Origin: Parolsenella catena
GTDB lineage: Bacteria; Actinomycetota; Coriobacteriia; Coriobacteriales; Atopobiaceae
Assembly: GCF_003966955.1 (NCBI RefSeq)
Contig: NZ_AP019367.1
Coordinates: 1,116,001 to 1,180,000 of the forward strand
DNA length: 64,000 nucleotides
Direction of reading: 5' to 3'
Shown: positions 20,388-29,807 of the stretch, piece by piece
Layout of the letters: every line of letters begins with the position of its first letter
Position numbering within the stretch: the stretch's first letter is position 1
Notes under the pieces: generated by a model
The model's database searches: none
Told to the model about the DNA's origin: nothing
Seen by the model: the letters and a program-made list of their open reading frames with translations, nothing else
Program-made: the position numbers and the translations under genes

Positions 20388-21305
20388 TTAGGCGCGCACG
20401 CCCGTCTCGGGACTCGGGCTGATGGCGCTGCGACGGCGCGCGGGCAGCGACGCCACAAGCACGCCCGCAATGACGAGAACGGCGCCCAGCATGCCGCGGG
20501 CGTCGAGCGTCTCGCCCAGGAAGACGAACGCGAGGACGGCGCTCGACACGGGCTCGAGCGCAAAGAGCAGCGCGGCGTGCTCGGCCGTGGTGGCGCGCTG
20601 GGCCACGGGCTGGGCCACGAAGCCAAACGCGCTGCACACGAGCGCAAGCCCCAGCACGGCGCCCCAGTGGACGGGGTCGGCGGGCAGCGCGGGCGCCTCG
20701 AATAGGTTCGTGGCCACCAGGCCAAAGAGCGCCGCGAATCCCAGCTGCCACACGCCCAGCAGCAGCGGGTCCTCCTTGGCGGAGAGACGGTCGGTCGCCA
20801 CGATGAACAGGGCATAGAAGATGGAGCCCATGACGCACAGGGCGTCACCCGGACTCAGCGTGAGAGAGCCGTGAAGGCTCAGCAGCGCGATGCCCAGGAG
20901 CGTCACGGCGACGCCGGCCGTCATGCGGGCGCCAGGCGCGCGCCGGCGCACCACGGCGTTGATGACGGGCACGAACACCACGGCCAGGCTCGTGAGAAAG
21001 CCGGCGTTCGAGGCGCTCGTCTGCACGATGCCGGTCATGAGAAAGCCGAACAGCGCGAACATGAGCGCACCGAGGACAGCCGCGCGCACGAGCGTGGAGA
21101 CGCGCGTCTTGGCAAGGCGGCGCGAGAAGATGGCCGCAACGACCACGAACGCGATGCCAAAGCGCAGGGCGATGAGCGAGAACGGCGGAACGGCGCCCGT
21201 CCCCACCTTCATGAGAAGGTACGAGCTGCCCCAGGCGCACGCGATGACGGCGAGCAGCGCGTCTGCCGCGCCACGCCCAAGTCCCTTGCCCTGTCGCTGA
21301 GCCAT
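20388..21305 (-). CDS. EamA/DMT-family exporter, 305 aa
   Basis: Inner-membrane protein with two EamA repeats of five helices each: the first opens with ADALLAVIACAWGSSYLLMKVGTGAVPPFSLIALRF, the second with GDALCVMGSIFYALFIVATDRL. Such proteins export amino acids or other metabolites; the substrate here is unknown. ATG 21305 has GGGAG eight bases upstream. The cytosolic C-terminus is rich in Arg (SLPARRRSA). The divergent LysR gene may control it. Confidence 0.9.
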   Translation of the reverse strand: MAQRQGKGLGRGAADALLAVIACAWGSSYLLMKVGTGAVPPFSLIALRFGIAFVVVAAIFSRRLAKTRVSTLVRAAVLGALMFALFGFLMTGIVQTSASNAGFLTSLAVVFVPVINAVVRRRAPGARMTAGVAVTLLGIALLSLHGSLTLSPGDALCVMGSIFYALFIVATDRLSAKEDPLLLGVWQLGFAALFGLVATNLFEAPALPADPVHWGAVLGLALVCSAFGFVAQPVAQRATTAEHAALLFALEPVSSAVLAFVFLGETLDARGMLGAVLVIAGVLVASLPARRRSAISPSPETGVRA

Positions 21306-21408
21306 CCCCGCTCCCTTGCGTCATGTGCGGCGCACGCAGGCGCCGCCGGTCTCTGCCCATCTAGGTATACAGGGAGCCAAGGCATACATAAACAGACTGA
21401 ATCGCATG

Positions 21409-21435
21409 GTTTGCATGCACGTTTGTACTACCATG
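21409..21435. promoter_or_regulatory. Dyad CATGGT...ACCATG between eamA-like and lysR-like genes
   Basis: Six-base arms CATGGT and ACCATG flank a core that itself contains TGCATGCA. The dyad sits in the 162-base divergent gap, 33 bases ahead of the LysR start, and is the best operator candidate there. No hexamer pair stands out as a certain promoter. Confidence 0.35.
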
Positions 21436-21467
21436 GGACAACCACGCCCATTGAAGCAGGAGACGCG

Positions 21468-22325
21468 ATGAGCAGCTACGACATATTCCTCAAGGTCGCC
21501 GACCTCGGCAGCGTCACGAAGGCCGCGGCCGCACTCGGCTACACCCAGACCGGCGCGAGCCACGCCATCGCCAAGCTCGAGCGCCAGGCGGGGTTTCCGC
21601 TGTTCATACGCGGCTCGGACGGCATGACGCTCACGCCGGAGGGCCGAGCGCTCCTCGAGCCGGCACGCGAGCTCGTCAACGCGAGCCACGCCCTCGAGCA
21701 GGCCATGAGCGCCATACGCGGCACGGTGGAGGGGACGCTGCGGCTCGGGAGCTTCACGAGCGTCTCCACCAAGTGGCTGCCGCGCATCGTGAGCGAGTTT
21801 CAGCGCCTCCACCCCCAGGCCAAGTTCGAGATCTGGACCGGTGACTACGACGAGATTACCGACCGTCTCCTCGAGGGACGGATTGACTGTGGCTTTCTCA
21901 GCCTGCCTGTCTCGCCCGCACTCGAGTTCCGTCCCCTCTGCGAGGACCCGATGCTCGCCGTGCTGCCGCCAAGCCACCCGCTCGCGGGCAAGGACGCCGT
22001 CACGCTCGACGACATCCGCGCGTGCCCGATCATCATGCCGCAGCGGGGCTCGGACAACGACATCCGCCAGGTGCTTGACCTCGAGCGCCACGAGGTCGAG
22101 ATTCGCTACGTCCTCAACGACGACCTCTCCACGCTCGCGATGGTAAACGGAGGCTTCGGCGTGTCCGTCATGCCCCGTCTCATCATCGAGAGCTGCGGCA
22201 TCGAGCTCACGACGCGACCGCTTGACCCGCCCGCGTGCCGCGTCATCGGCATCGCCACCCCGCGCGGCAGGCGCCCCACCTCGCTCGCCGACGCGTTCAT
22301 CGAGTTTCTGGGCCGGGCCGCGTGA
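21468..22325 (+). CDS. LysR-family transcriptional regulator, 285 aa
   Basis: Winged helix-turn-helix YDIFLKVADLGSVTKAAAALGYTQTGASHAIAKLERQAGFPLF, then an effector domain with GTLRLGSFTSVSTKWLPRIVSEFQRLHPQAKFEI. ATG 21468 has GCAGGAG seven bases upstream. Divergent to the EamA exporter, which is its likely target. The helix 'YTQTGASHAI' is shared by a group of anaerobe LysR proteins that govern transporters of unknown substrate. Confidence 0.9.
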   Translation: MSSYDIFLKVADLGSVTKAAAALGYTQTGASHAIAKLERQAGFPLFIRGSDGMTLTPEGRALLEPARELVNASHALEQAMSAIRGTVEGTLRLGSFTSVSTKWLPRIVSEFQRLHPQAKFEIWTGDYDEITDRLLEGRIDCGFLSLPVSPALEFRPLCEDPMLAVLPPSHPLAGKDAVTLDDIRACPIIMPQRGSDNDIRQVLDLERHEVEIRYVLNDDLSTLAMVNGGFGVSVMPRLIIESCGIELTTRPLDPPACRVIGIATPRGRRPTSLADAFIEFLGRAA

Positions 22326-22346
22326 GCCACGCGGCCCATGGCGGCG

Positions 22347-22378
22347 CGTTACCATAAGCAACAAACCGTTACCTTAAG
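22347..22378 (+). promoter_or_regulatory. Direct repeat CGTTACC(A/T)TAAG x2, candidate TetR operator
   Basis: Two 12-base copies start exactly 20 bases apart (22347 and 22367), two helical turns, and the second ends 12 bases before the TetR start codon. The position suits autoregulation by the TetR protein. TetR sites are more often inverted than direct, so the assignment is tentative. Confidence 0.4.
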
Positions 22379-22389
22379 GGGCCCGCCAC

Positions 22390-23034
22390 ATGGCAGAGTT
22401 CAAACGCGCGAGGAGCGCCGAGCAGAAGCGCCAGCGCATGGGCGAGATAAAGGGCGCCGCCCGCAGGCAGTTCGATGCGCGGCCCTACCACCAGATCACG
22501 CTCACCACGATTGCCGGGGAGCTCGGCTGGTCTCGCGCCAACCTGTACAAGTACGTCTCCACGAAGGAGGAGATATTCCTCCTCGTCATGGCAGACCTGC
22601 GAGACGCCTACACGGCAGACCTCGTCGATGCGCTCGGCACGCCACGCGCGCTTGACGCGAGCACGGCGGCACGTGTCTGGGCGCAGGTCGCAGGGCGGCA
22701 TCGCACGTACTTTCGCTATGGGGACCTGCTCTACACCGTCATCGAGACGAACGTCACCGTCGACAAGCTCGAGCAGTTCAAGCGGGGCTACTACGCTCAG
22801 CTTCCCGAGGTTCGCGAGCGACTGTCACGTGGTCTGGGCGTGCGCGAGGAGCTCGTCGAGCAACTCGTGAACACGGTCTATCACCACGCCGTGGGCCTTG
22901 CCGGGTCATGCCTGAACAACCCGCTCGTGGCGCAGGCCGTAGCAAGGCTGGGCATCGAGCCCGCGCACGTGGACTTCGAGGCGCAGATAGAGGAGTTCGT
23001 CCTCATGTGCCTCACGTGGTACCGGGCAAAATAG
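22390..23034 (+). CDS. TetR/AcrR-family regulator, 214 aa
   Basis: N-terminal TetR helix-turn-helix with AARRQFDARPYHQITLTTIAGELGWSRANLYKYVSTKEEIFLLVM, followed by an all-helical ligand/dimer domain with no recognisable family signature. The start codon follows the direct repeat described separately; a Shine-Dalgarno-like AAGGGG lies about ten bases upstream. The aldo/keto reductase starts 69 bases downstream on the same strand and is a candidate target. Ligand unknown. Confidence 0.9.
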   Translation: MAEFKRARSAEQKRQRMGEIKGAARRQFDARPYHQITLTTIAGELGWSRANLYKYVSTKEEIFLLVMADLRDAYTADLVDALGTPRALDASTAARVWAQVAGRHRTYFRYGDLLYTVIETNVTVDKLEQFKRGYYAQLPEVRERLSRGLGVREELVEQLVNTVYHHAVGLAGSCLNNPLVAQAVARLGIEPAHVDFEAQIEEFVLMCLTWYRAK

Positions 23035-23103
23035 CGACCGGGGACGAGAGCCTGGCCAAGACATGTGGGCGCGCGGGGACGCGCCAACCAGAGAGGAACA
23101 CTC

Positions 23104-24249
23104 ATGGCAAGCTATGACATCAACGAGGACGGCGCCACGGGCATCAAGAGGCTGGGATTTGGCCTCATGCGCCTGCCCAGAGCGGGCGAGGCCATCGACA
23201 TCGAGCAGACGAAGCAGATGGTCGACCTGTTCATGGACGCCGGATTCACCTACTTCGACACCGCCTGGGCCTATGCGGGAAGCGAGGAGGCCATCCGCGA
23301 GGCGCTCGTCGAGCGCTACCCGCGCGAGAGCTTCCAGCTGGCCACCAAGGCTACTCCCTGGATTGGCTGCGAGAGCCGCGAGGACGCCGTGGCCCAGCTC
23401 GAGACCTCGCTCAGGAAGACGGGCGCAGGCTACTTCGACTTCTACCTCCTTCACAACCTCGGCGAGTTCAGGACGCACTTCTTTGACCAGTGGGGCATGT
23501 GGGACTGGATCGCCGAGAAGAGGGAGCAGGGTCTCATCAAGCACGCTGGCTTCTCGTTCCACTCCACGCCCGAGGAGCTCGACGAGCTGCTGAGCGCCCA
23601 CCCAGAGATGGAGTTCGTACAGCTCCAGATCAACTACGCGGACTGGGACAACCCGGCCGTGCAGAGCCGGCGCTGCTACGAGGTGGCCAGGGCGCACCAC
23701 AAGCCCGTCGTCATCATGGAGCCCGTCAAGGGCGGCATGCTCGCGAACCCGCCCGAGCAGGTTGCCCGCGTCCTCACCCAGGCCGAGCCGGGCTCCAGCG
23801 CCGCCAGCTGGGCCGTCCGCTTCGCCGCGAGCCTGCCGGGCGTCATCACGGTGCTCTCCGGCATGAGCAACGTGGAGCAGATGCGCGACAACCTCTCCAG
23901 CATGGCGACGTTCGAGGGACTCACGGACGAGCAGCGCACGACGCTCGACGAGGCGCGCGCCGAGCTTGCCAAGATTCCCCTCATCCCCTGCACGCGCTGC
24001 AACTACTGCGCCAAGGTGTGCCCCAAGGACATCGGAATCTCCGGCACCTTCACGGCCATGAACATGCTCACGCTCTACGACAACCTCGAGATCGCCAAGA
24101 AGGAACGCTCCTGGCAGGTCGAGAAGCACGGGCACCTGCCCGCGGACGACTGCCTGCGCTGCGGCAAGTGCGAGCAGGCATGCCCGCAGCGCATCAAGAT
24201 CCGAGAGGAGCTCGCGCGCTCCGTCGAGGTGTTCGGGCCTGCCAGGTAG
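23104..24249 (+). CDS. Aldo/keto reductase with C-terminal 2x[4Fe-4S] domain, 381 aa
   Basis: Residues 1-280 form the AKR barrel (IKRLGFGLMRLPRAGEAIDIEQTK, DAGFTYFDTAWAYAGSEEAI, FQLATKATPW, YFDFYLLHNL). The tail carries two ferredoxin motifs, CTRCNYCAKVCPKDIGI and CLRCGKCEQACPQRIKI. This architecture is common in anaerobes, where the clusters probably pass electrons from ferredoxin to an organic carbonyl (family knowledge; partner not shown). ATG 23104 follows AGAGGA. Full length for the family. Confidence 0.92.
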   Translation: MASYDINEDGATGIKRLGFGLMRLPRAGEAIDIEQTKQMVDLFMDAGFTYFDTAWAYAGSEEAIREALVERYPRESFQLATKATPWIGCESREDAVAQLETSLRKTGAGYFDFYLLHNLGEFRTHFFDQWGMWDWIAEKREQGLIKHAGFSFHSTPEELDELLSAHPEMEFVQLQINYADWDNPAVQSRRCYEVARAHHKPVVIMEPVKGGMLANPPEQVARVLTQAEPGSSAASWAVRFAASLPGVITVLSGMSNVEQMRDNLSSMATFEGLTDEQRTTLDEARAELAKIPLIPCTRCNYCAKVCPKDIGISGTFTAMNMLTLYDNLEIAKKERSWQVEKHGHLPADDCLRCGKCEQACPQRIKIREELARSVEVFGPAR

Positions 24250-24341
24250 GCCGATCTCTGCGCACGACCATAGCGAGCGTCACCATCGGCGCATCCGCGG
24301 CCAGGTGCCCCGGACGCGCCTTCCCATGAAGCGCAAAGTCG

Positions 24342-24974
24342 CTAGCGGATGAAGTTCGTCCAGGCACGCGGCTCGGCCACGGGCTCGACGCCCGCCGCAC
24401 GACCCGCCTCGATGCACTTGAGCATCCAGGCCATGTTGTGGCCCAACTGGCGCATGACGGACAGGCCCTCCTCGTCCCGCTCGACGTCGGCCGGGGTGGC
24501 CCCATGGACGTTGTTCCAGTAGAACGAGCTCACGATGGGCATCTGCGAGATGGTGAAGAACTTGTTGATGTCATCGAGCGATGCCGTGGTGCCCGCACGG
24601 CGCGCGCTCGCCACCGCCGCCGCGGGCTTGTGCGCAAGCACGTTGGGCCTGCCGGCGCGCCCGTTCGAGTAGAACAGACGGTCCATGAACCCCAGCAGCG
24701 AGGACGCGGCGTGGGCATAGTGCACGGGGGCACCGAACACGAAGCCGTCGGCCTCGGCGGCCCTTGCCCTGAACTCGTTCACAACCTCCCCGAACGCGCA
24801 ATCCCCCGTCTTGCCGCAGGCGCCGCACGCCACGCAGCCGCCCTGCGGCTCGGCGCCAATCCAGAAGATCTCCGCCTCCACGCCGTCCGCCTCGAGCGCG
24901 CGGGCAACCTCCTCGAGCGCGCGGTTCGTGCACCCATACTTGTGCGGGCTACCGTTCACGAGCATGACCTTCAT
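24342..24974 (-). CDS. Flavodoxin-like NAD(P)H-dependent FMN reductase, 210 aa
   Basis: MKVMLVNGSPHKYGCTNRALEEVARAL is the FMN-binding opening of the flavodoxin-fold iron-sulfur flavoprotein/NADPH-FMN reductase group. CVACGACGKTGDCAF gives a compact Cys cluster (C-x2-C-x2-C-x4-C) of the kind that can hold a 4Fe-4S centre, and GFVFGAPVHYAHAASSLLGFMDRLFYSN is the conserved FMN/aromatic region. It probably moves electrons between ferredoxin or NAD(P)H and small acceptors. GAGGAG lies upstream of the ATG. Convergent with the aldo/keto reductase. Confidence 0.87.
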   Translation of the reverse strand: MKVMLVNGSPHKYGCTNRALEEVARALEADGVEAEIFWIGAEPQGGCVACGACGKTGDCAFGEVVNEFRARAAEADGFVFGAPVHYAHAASSLLGFMDRLFYSNGRAGRPNVLAHKPAAAVASARRAGTTASLDDINKFFTISQMPIVSSFYWNNVHGATPADVERDEEGLSVMRQLGHNMAWMLKCIEAGRAAGVEPVAEPRAWTNFIR

Positions 24975-25049
24975 GCGAGACTCCTCTCCTCGCGCCGCTC
25001 CCCGGCGGCGCCTTTGGTTGTGTCGAGTATACCCGGCGCACGATTTCCG

Positions 25050-25077
25050 TTGCAGCAGAATCGAACATATGTATGAT
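25050..25077 (+). promoter_or_regulatory. Predicted sigma-70 promoter of the alkA-ogt pair
   Basis: TTGCAG, a 16-base spacer and TATGAT lie 31 bases ahead of the glycosylase start. Both hexamers are close to consensus for this G/C-rich background. No alkylation-response (Ada) box was recognised. Confidence 0.5.
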
Positions 25078-25108
25078 ATAGGCCGCAGGCGATCGGACGG
25101 AGACCACG

Positions 25109-25828
25109 ATGCCCACGTACTTCAGCTACACGAGCGAGGCCACGGACTATCTCTCCTCAAGAGACAGACGGCTGGGCCGGGCGATTGCGGCCGTGGAGGA
25201 GACGTGCGGCCACATACTTAGAGAGACTGACGAGGACCTCTTCTCCGCCGTCATCCACCACATCGTGGGGCAGCAGATCTCGAACGCGGCTCAGCGCACG
25301 GTATGGGAGCGGCTTCGCGCGTCGCTCGGAAGCGTATGCCCCGAGCGCGTAGACCGAGCGAGCGCCGAGGAGCTGCAGTCATGCGGCATGACGTTCAAGA
25401 AGGCCGAGTACATCAAGGACTTCGCAAGGAAGGTCAACCGCCATGAGCTCGACCTCGCGGCCGTGGAGCGCATGGACGACGCCGATGCCATAACGGCGCT
25501 CTGCTCGCTTAGGGGCGTCGGTGTCTGGACGGCAGAGATGCTTCTGCTCTTCTGCCTTGAACGGCCAGACGTCCTGAGCTTCGACGACCTGGCAATCCAG
25601 CGCGGCATGCGCATGGTCTATCACCACCGCAAGGTCACCCGCGAGCAATTCGAGCGCTATCGACGCAGGTACAGCCCGTATGGAAGCGTTGCGAGCCTGT
25701 ATCTGTGGGCCATCGCCGGTGGCCAGTTCCCAGGGTTCGAGAAGGACTACGCCCCGCTCACGGATGCGCAGAGAAAGGCACGCAGGCGCTCACGTGACAA
25801 GGCAAGGAGGAAGGAATCGAGCAAATGA
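25109..25828 (+). CDS. DNA-3-methyladenine glycosylase (AlkA-like), 239 aa
   Basis: Helix-hairpin-helix base excision enzyme that removes alkylated purines. IHHIVGQQISNAAQRTVWERL is the conserved N-terminal helix, LCSLRGVGVWTAEMLLLFCLERPDVLSFDDLAIQRGM contains the hairpin and the catalytic Asp (FDDLA). The N-terminal TBP-like domain of E. coli AlkA is missing, as in many Gram-positive forms. The C-terminus is strongly basic (KARRRSRDKARRK). GGAG stands ahead of ATG 25109. The stop overlaps the ogt start (ATGA), so both repair enzymes are made together. Confidence 0.9.
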   Translation: MPTYFSYTSEATDYLSSRDRRLGRAIAAVEETCGHILRETDEDLFSAVIHHIVGQQISNAAQRTVWERLRASLGSVCPERVDRASAEELQSCGMTFKKAEYIKDFARKVNRHELDLAAVERMDDADAITALCSLRGVGVWTAEMLLLFCLERPDVLSFDDLAIQRGMRMVYHHRKVTREQFERYRRRYSPYGSVASLYLWAIAGGQFPGFEKDYAPLTDAQRKARRRSRDKARRKESSK

Positions 25829-26364
25829 TGTACTCGACGTACGAGCCCACCCTCATCGCTCCGCTCGTGCTTGGGAGCGAGGACGGCACGAGCCTGTGCG
25901 CCTGCCAGTTCACGTCCGGCAGGGACGCCGCCAAGTTTTGCTGGGACGGCGCCGAGCGCAGCGACCAGGCGCCCGTCTTCTGCCAGGCCCGCTCCTGGCT
26001 TGACCGATACTTCGCGGGCGAGGCGCCAGACCCCACACGGCTTTGTCTCGCACCGCGCGGCACGACGTTCCAACAGGCCGTCTGGGAGGCGCTTCTCACC
26101 ATCCCCTACGGGCAGACGGTCACCTACGGCTGGGTGGCGAGGCGCGTCTCGGACATGCGCGGCTCCAGAACGTCGCCGCGCGCGGTCGGCGGCGCGGTGG
26201 GTGCCAACCCCATCGGCATCATCGTCCCCTGCCATCGCGTCGTGGGCGCGGACGGAAGCCTCACGGGGTTTGGCGGGGGCATCAAGGCCAAGGTGGCCCT
26301 TCTCGAGCACGAGGGCGTTGCCCTCACGGGGCTCACGGTCCCCACACGCGGCACGGCGCTCTAG
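25825..26364 (+). CDS. ogt: Methylated-DNA-protein-cysteine methyltransferase, 179 aa
   Basis: Suicide enzyme that takes methyl groups from O6-methylguanine in DNA. The active site PCHRVVGADGSLTGFGGG and the DNA-binding helix TTFQQAVWEALLTIPYGQTVTYGWVA are intact. Only the Ogt domain is present; there is no Ada regulatory part. It overlaps the glycosylase gene by four bases (ATGA) and converges on the Nudix gene with a nine-base gap. Confidence 0.93.
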   Translation: MMYSTYEPTLIAPLVLGSEDGTSLCACQFTSGRDAAKFCWDGAERSDQAPVFCQARSWLDRYFAGEAPDPTRLCLAPRGTTFQQAVWEALLTIPYGQTVTYGWVARRVSDMRGSRTSPRAVGGAVGANPIGIIVPCHRVVGADGSLTGFGGGIKAKVALLEHEGVALTGLTVPTRGTAL

Positions 26365-26373
26365 GGGCTCGCC

Positions 26374-26961
26374 TCAGCCCAGCAGGCCCGCGTCGCGGAG
26401 CTCGCGCGTCCTGGCGATAAGCTTCTCGTACACGCGCTCGCACATCCAGGGCTCGCTCGAGAGGGCGAAGATCTCATCGAGCGCAACCCAGCGCACGCCG
26501 CTGTTCTCGTCCGGCTTTTTGCGCAGGGCCAGCGAGGGGTCTGCCACGAACAGGTACGTCACGTTGAGGTGAAGGTGAGACCCCACATAGTGCCCTCGCT
26601 TCACGTGGCCGTCCACCGTGAGCACCTCGAGCGAGGCGATGCCGCCCGCACCCGCGTCCACGAGGCGGGCGCGGGTCACGCCCGTCTCCTCGGCGAGCTC
26701 GCGGGCCGCGACGGCGGCAAGGTCAAGCTCGCCGTCCGCATGCCCGCCCACCCAGCTCCATGAGTCGTAGATGTTGTGGTAGCACAGAAGCACCCGCTCG
26801 CCCGCCGCATCCACGGTCCAGGCACTCGTCGTGAGGTGCGCGAGCGAGCTGCGGTCCGCCACGTGCGGGTCGTGCGCGAGACATCCCAGGATGAGCTCTC
26901 GGTCCACGTGCTCCTGTTCGTTCACGGGCTGGTACGCCATGACGTCCTCTGCAAGTCCCAT
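26374..26961 (-). CDS. Nudix hydrolase, 195 aa
   Basis: Phosphohydrolase of the Nudix superfamily. The Nudix box is readable as GGHADGE followed by RELAEETG, with one residue less than consensus in the first loop. Flanking features (SAWTVDAAGERVLLCYHNIYDSWSWVGGH; YVGSHLHLNVTYLFVAD; DENSGVRWVALDEI) match the NUDIX group often annotated as NTP pyrophosphohydrolases, but the substrate is unknown. ATG 26961 has AAGGAG seven bases upstream, whereas longer starts do not. It stands head-to-head with a lipoprotein gene. Confidence 0.88.
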   Translation of the reverse strand: MGLAEDVMAYQPVNEQEHVDRELILGCLAHDPHVADRSSLAHLTTSAWTVDAAGERVLLCYHNIYDSWSWVGGHADGELDLAAVAARELAEETGVTRARLVDAGAGGIASLEVLTVDGHVKRGHYVGSHLHLNVTYLFVADPSLALRKKPDENSGVRWVALDEIFALSSEPWMCERVYEKLIARTRELRDAGLLG

Positions 26962-27055
26962 GCCGTCTCCTTTTCGCCTTGCAGTGCTCATTACCTGCGA
27001 GGATACATATTGTCCGCAACTGGCGCTAGACTCGACGCAAGGATTGGAGGACACC

Positions 27056-27757
27056 ATGAGGCACAGCACGCCGTTCGGTCTTCTCGGCATCGCAATCGCC
27101 GCGCTCACCATCTCCGCATGCAGCCTGGCCATGGCCCCGAAGCCAAAACCGGCGCCCACCTACGTGAACATCAGGCTGGCAGAGAGCCAACTCGCCACGA
27201 AGCAGCGGCAGCTTGCTAACAACCAGGCAAGGATAGACGCCGTGACGCAGCCCTCCACCACCGAGGTCGCACAGACCGAGGACCTCCCCACGACGAACCC
27301 CCGTGGCATTCCCGTTGCGCACGCGATGCCCTGGAAGGGCATGTCTGCCACCCTCATTGGCAGCACCTACCTCGGAGAGCCCGACGAGACGGGCGGCGTC
27401 ATCGACGGTGGCCTGCTCGACGGCGGCACGCCCTACTACTGGCGCTCGCGCAACGAGAAGCGCGAGCGCGTGTTCGAGGCCGTCGTGCGAGACGGTGAGA
27501 TCATCGACGTCTCCAGGTGGAACCAGGGCGCAAACTACTGGCCCGAGAGCACCTCGCTCAACGCCGACGCCCTTCCCATCCTCGATGCCTCTGGCGCAAG
27601 AAACGACGTGTCGTCCGGTGCTCCGGACCTCCCAGACCCCAACGACTATGACAACCCCGACGACTACGAGGCAGACGCCGAGGACTACTTCACCTGGCTC
27701 GGATGCGATGACCCCGCCCAGGCCGCATACCTCTACTGGGAGAGCATCGCCGGCTAA
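27056..27757 (+). CDS. Predicted lipoprotein of unknown function, 233 aa
   Basis: The N-terminus MRHSTPFGLLGIAIAALTISAC is a lipoprotein signal peptide with lipobox ISAC. The mature part begins with a proline-rich stretch, a short Gln/Asn-rich helix (LATKQRQLANNQARIDAV), then a compact domain whose VRDGEIIDVSRW resembles beta-strand repeats of secreted proteins. The C-terminus is acidic (DPNDYDNPDDYEADAEDYFTW). I recognise no family. ATG 27056 has GGAGG five bases upstream. Followed by a strong terminator shared with the convergent map gene. Confidence 0.8.
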   Translation: MRHSTPFGLLGIAIAALTISACSLAMAPKPKPAPTYVNIRLAESQLATKQRQLANNQARIDAVTQPSTTEVAQTEDLPTTNPRGIPVAHAMPWKGMSATLIGSTYLGEPDETGGVIDGGLLDGGTPYYWRSRNEKRERVFEAVVRDGEIIDVSRWNQGANYWPESTSLNADALPILDASGARNDVSSGAPDLPDPNDYDNPDDYEADAEDYFTWLGCDDPAQAAYLYWESIAG

Positions 27758-27817
27758 GCGCCCCCAGGGGGGCGTAGCCCTCTGGGCACCGACCACCCAT
27801 CGCACCCCAGACAAAGA

Positions 27818-27850
27818 GAGGGGCTTCCCAGCCAGGCCGGGAAGCCCCTC
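27818..27850. terminator. Bidirectional terminator, 12-bp stem
   Basis: Perfect arms GAGGGGCTTCCC and GGGAAGCCCCTC with a nine-base loop, followed by GAAAAAC on the plus strand and by TCTCTTTGT on the minus strand. It lies between the convergent lipoprotein and methionine aminopeptidase genes and probably ends both. Confidence 0.75.
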
Positions 27851-27873
27851 GAAAAACACGCTGCGCTCGCGAG

Positions 27874-28758
<885 letters not shown>

Positions 28759-28782
28759 GGCTAACTTCCTTTCGTCGCTCCT

Positions 28783-28810
28783 AGTATCGCACTTCGGCCG
28801 CGGACGCCAA
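28783..28810 (-). promoter_or_regulatory. Predicted promoter of map
   Basis: Reading the minus strand, TTGGCG, a 16-base spacer and GATACT precede the map start by about 25 bases. Three of six positions in each hexamer are the strongest consensus ones. Weak to moderate evidence. Confidence 0.35.
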
Positions 28811-28831
28811 GCGCGGCCTGCAAAAGTCAAC

Positions 28832-28846
28832 AAGGGGACTGTCCCC
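28832..28846. repeat. REP-like palindrome AAGGGGACTGTCCCC
   Basis: Member of the GGGACTGTCCC palindrome family seen also at 55027-55045 and 63351-63375. It lies between the aldolase terminator and the map promoter. Confidence 0.6.
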
Positions 28847-28861
28847 ACTCAACCGCGTAAG

Positions 28862-28893
28862 AAAAAGGGCCGCCCGCACGTGGCGGACGACCC
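28862..28893 (-). terminator. Intrinsic terminator of fba
   Basis: On the minus strand an 11-bp G/C stem (GGGTCGTCCGC / GCGGGCGGCCC, two wobble pairs) with an ACGTG-type loop is followed by TTTTT. It starts about 40 bases after the aldolase stop. Confidence 0.75.
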
Positions 28894-28934
28894 TGGCAAG
28901 ACGCTCAGACACAAGCGACGCTCGAGCGACAGTC

Positions 28935-29807
28935 CTAGTTCCAGGCCTTGCCGTCGGAGCCGAACTCGCGGATGAGCTCCTTGGTGCGCTCGACGATGGC
29001 GTCGCGGCCCGGGAGCAGCATCTTGCGCGGGTCATAGCCCTTGCCCTGCTTGTCCTTGCCGGCCTCGACGTACTCGCGCACGCCCTGGGCGAAGACGACC
29101 TGAAGGTCGGTGTTGACGTTGACCTTGCAGACGCCCATGGAGACGGCCTTCTGGACCTGCTCGACGGGAATGCCGGTGCCGCCGTGGAGCACGAGCGGCA
29201 GGTCGCCCGTCTTGGCCTTGATGGCCGCGAGCTGGTCGAAGGACAGGCCCTTCCAGTCGGCCGGGTACAGGCCGTGGATGTTGCCGATGCCGCAGGCGAG
29301 GAAGTCGACGCCAAGGTCGGCGATCTGCTTGCACTGCTCGGGGTCGGCGAGCTCGCCGGCGGAGGTCACGCCGTCCTCGGTGCCACCGATGCCGCCAACC
29401 TCGGCCTCGATGGAGAGGCCCTTGGAGTGGGCGAGCTTCACGAGCTCGGCCGTGTGCTCGAGGTTGGTCTGGAAGTCCTTCTCGTGGCTGCCGTCATACA
29501 TGATGGAGGAGAAGCCGGCCTCGATGGCCTTGAAGCAGTCCTCGTAGGAGCCGTGGTCGAGGTGAAGGGCAACCGGCACGGTGATGTTGAGGGTGTCCAT
29601 CATGTCGACGACGACGTCGTGGCACAGCTTGAAGCTGGTCATCCACTTGGCGGCACCGGCGGTGCACTGGATGATAAGCGGGCTCTGGAGCTCCTCGGCA
29701 GCCGTGAGGATGCCGTAGGTCCACTCGATGTTGTTCGTGTTGAACGCGCCGAGGCCGTAGTGGCCCTTCTCGGCGGACTGGAGCATGTGCGTTGCGTTAA
29801 CGAGCAT
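28935..29807 (-). CDS. fba: Class II fructose-bisphosphate aldolase, 290 aa
   Basis: Zinc aldolase of glycolysis/gluconeogenesis. ALHLDHGSYEDCFKAIEAGFSSIMYDGSH contains the zinc His and catalytic Asp (LDHG), IEAEVGGIGGTEDG the glutamate loop, IGNIHGLYP and LVLHGGTGIPVEQVQKAVSMGVCKVNVNTDLQ the remaining zinc ligands and phosphate site. Tagatose- or other ketose-bisphosphate activity cannot be excluded, but the length and loops fit Fba. ATG 29807 has GGAGG. Downstream is an intrinsic terminator, so it is monocistronic. Confidence 0.94.
   Translation of the reverse strand: MLVNATHMLQSAEKGHYGLGAFNTNNIEWTYGILTAAEELQSPLIIQCTAGAAKWMTSFKLCHDVVVDMMDTLNITVPVALHLDHGSYEDCFKAIEAGFSSIMYDGSHEKDFQTNLEHTAELVKLAHSKGLSIEAEVGGIGGTEDGVTSAGELADPEQCKQIADLGVDFLACGIGNIHGLYPADWKGLSFDQLAAIKAKTGDLPLVLHGGTGIPVEQVQKAVSMGVCKVNVNTDLQVVFAQGVREYVEAGKDKQGKGYDPRKMLLPGRDAIVERTKELIREFGSDGKAWN

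Noticed and set aside
27758-27780. The C/G hairpin directly after the lipoprotein gene as a second terminator
   Set aside because: The stem is short and the following sequence has no T run; the 12-bp hairpin at 27818-27850 is the better terminator.
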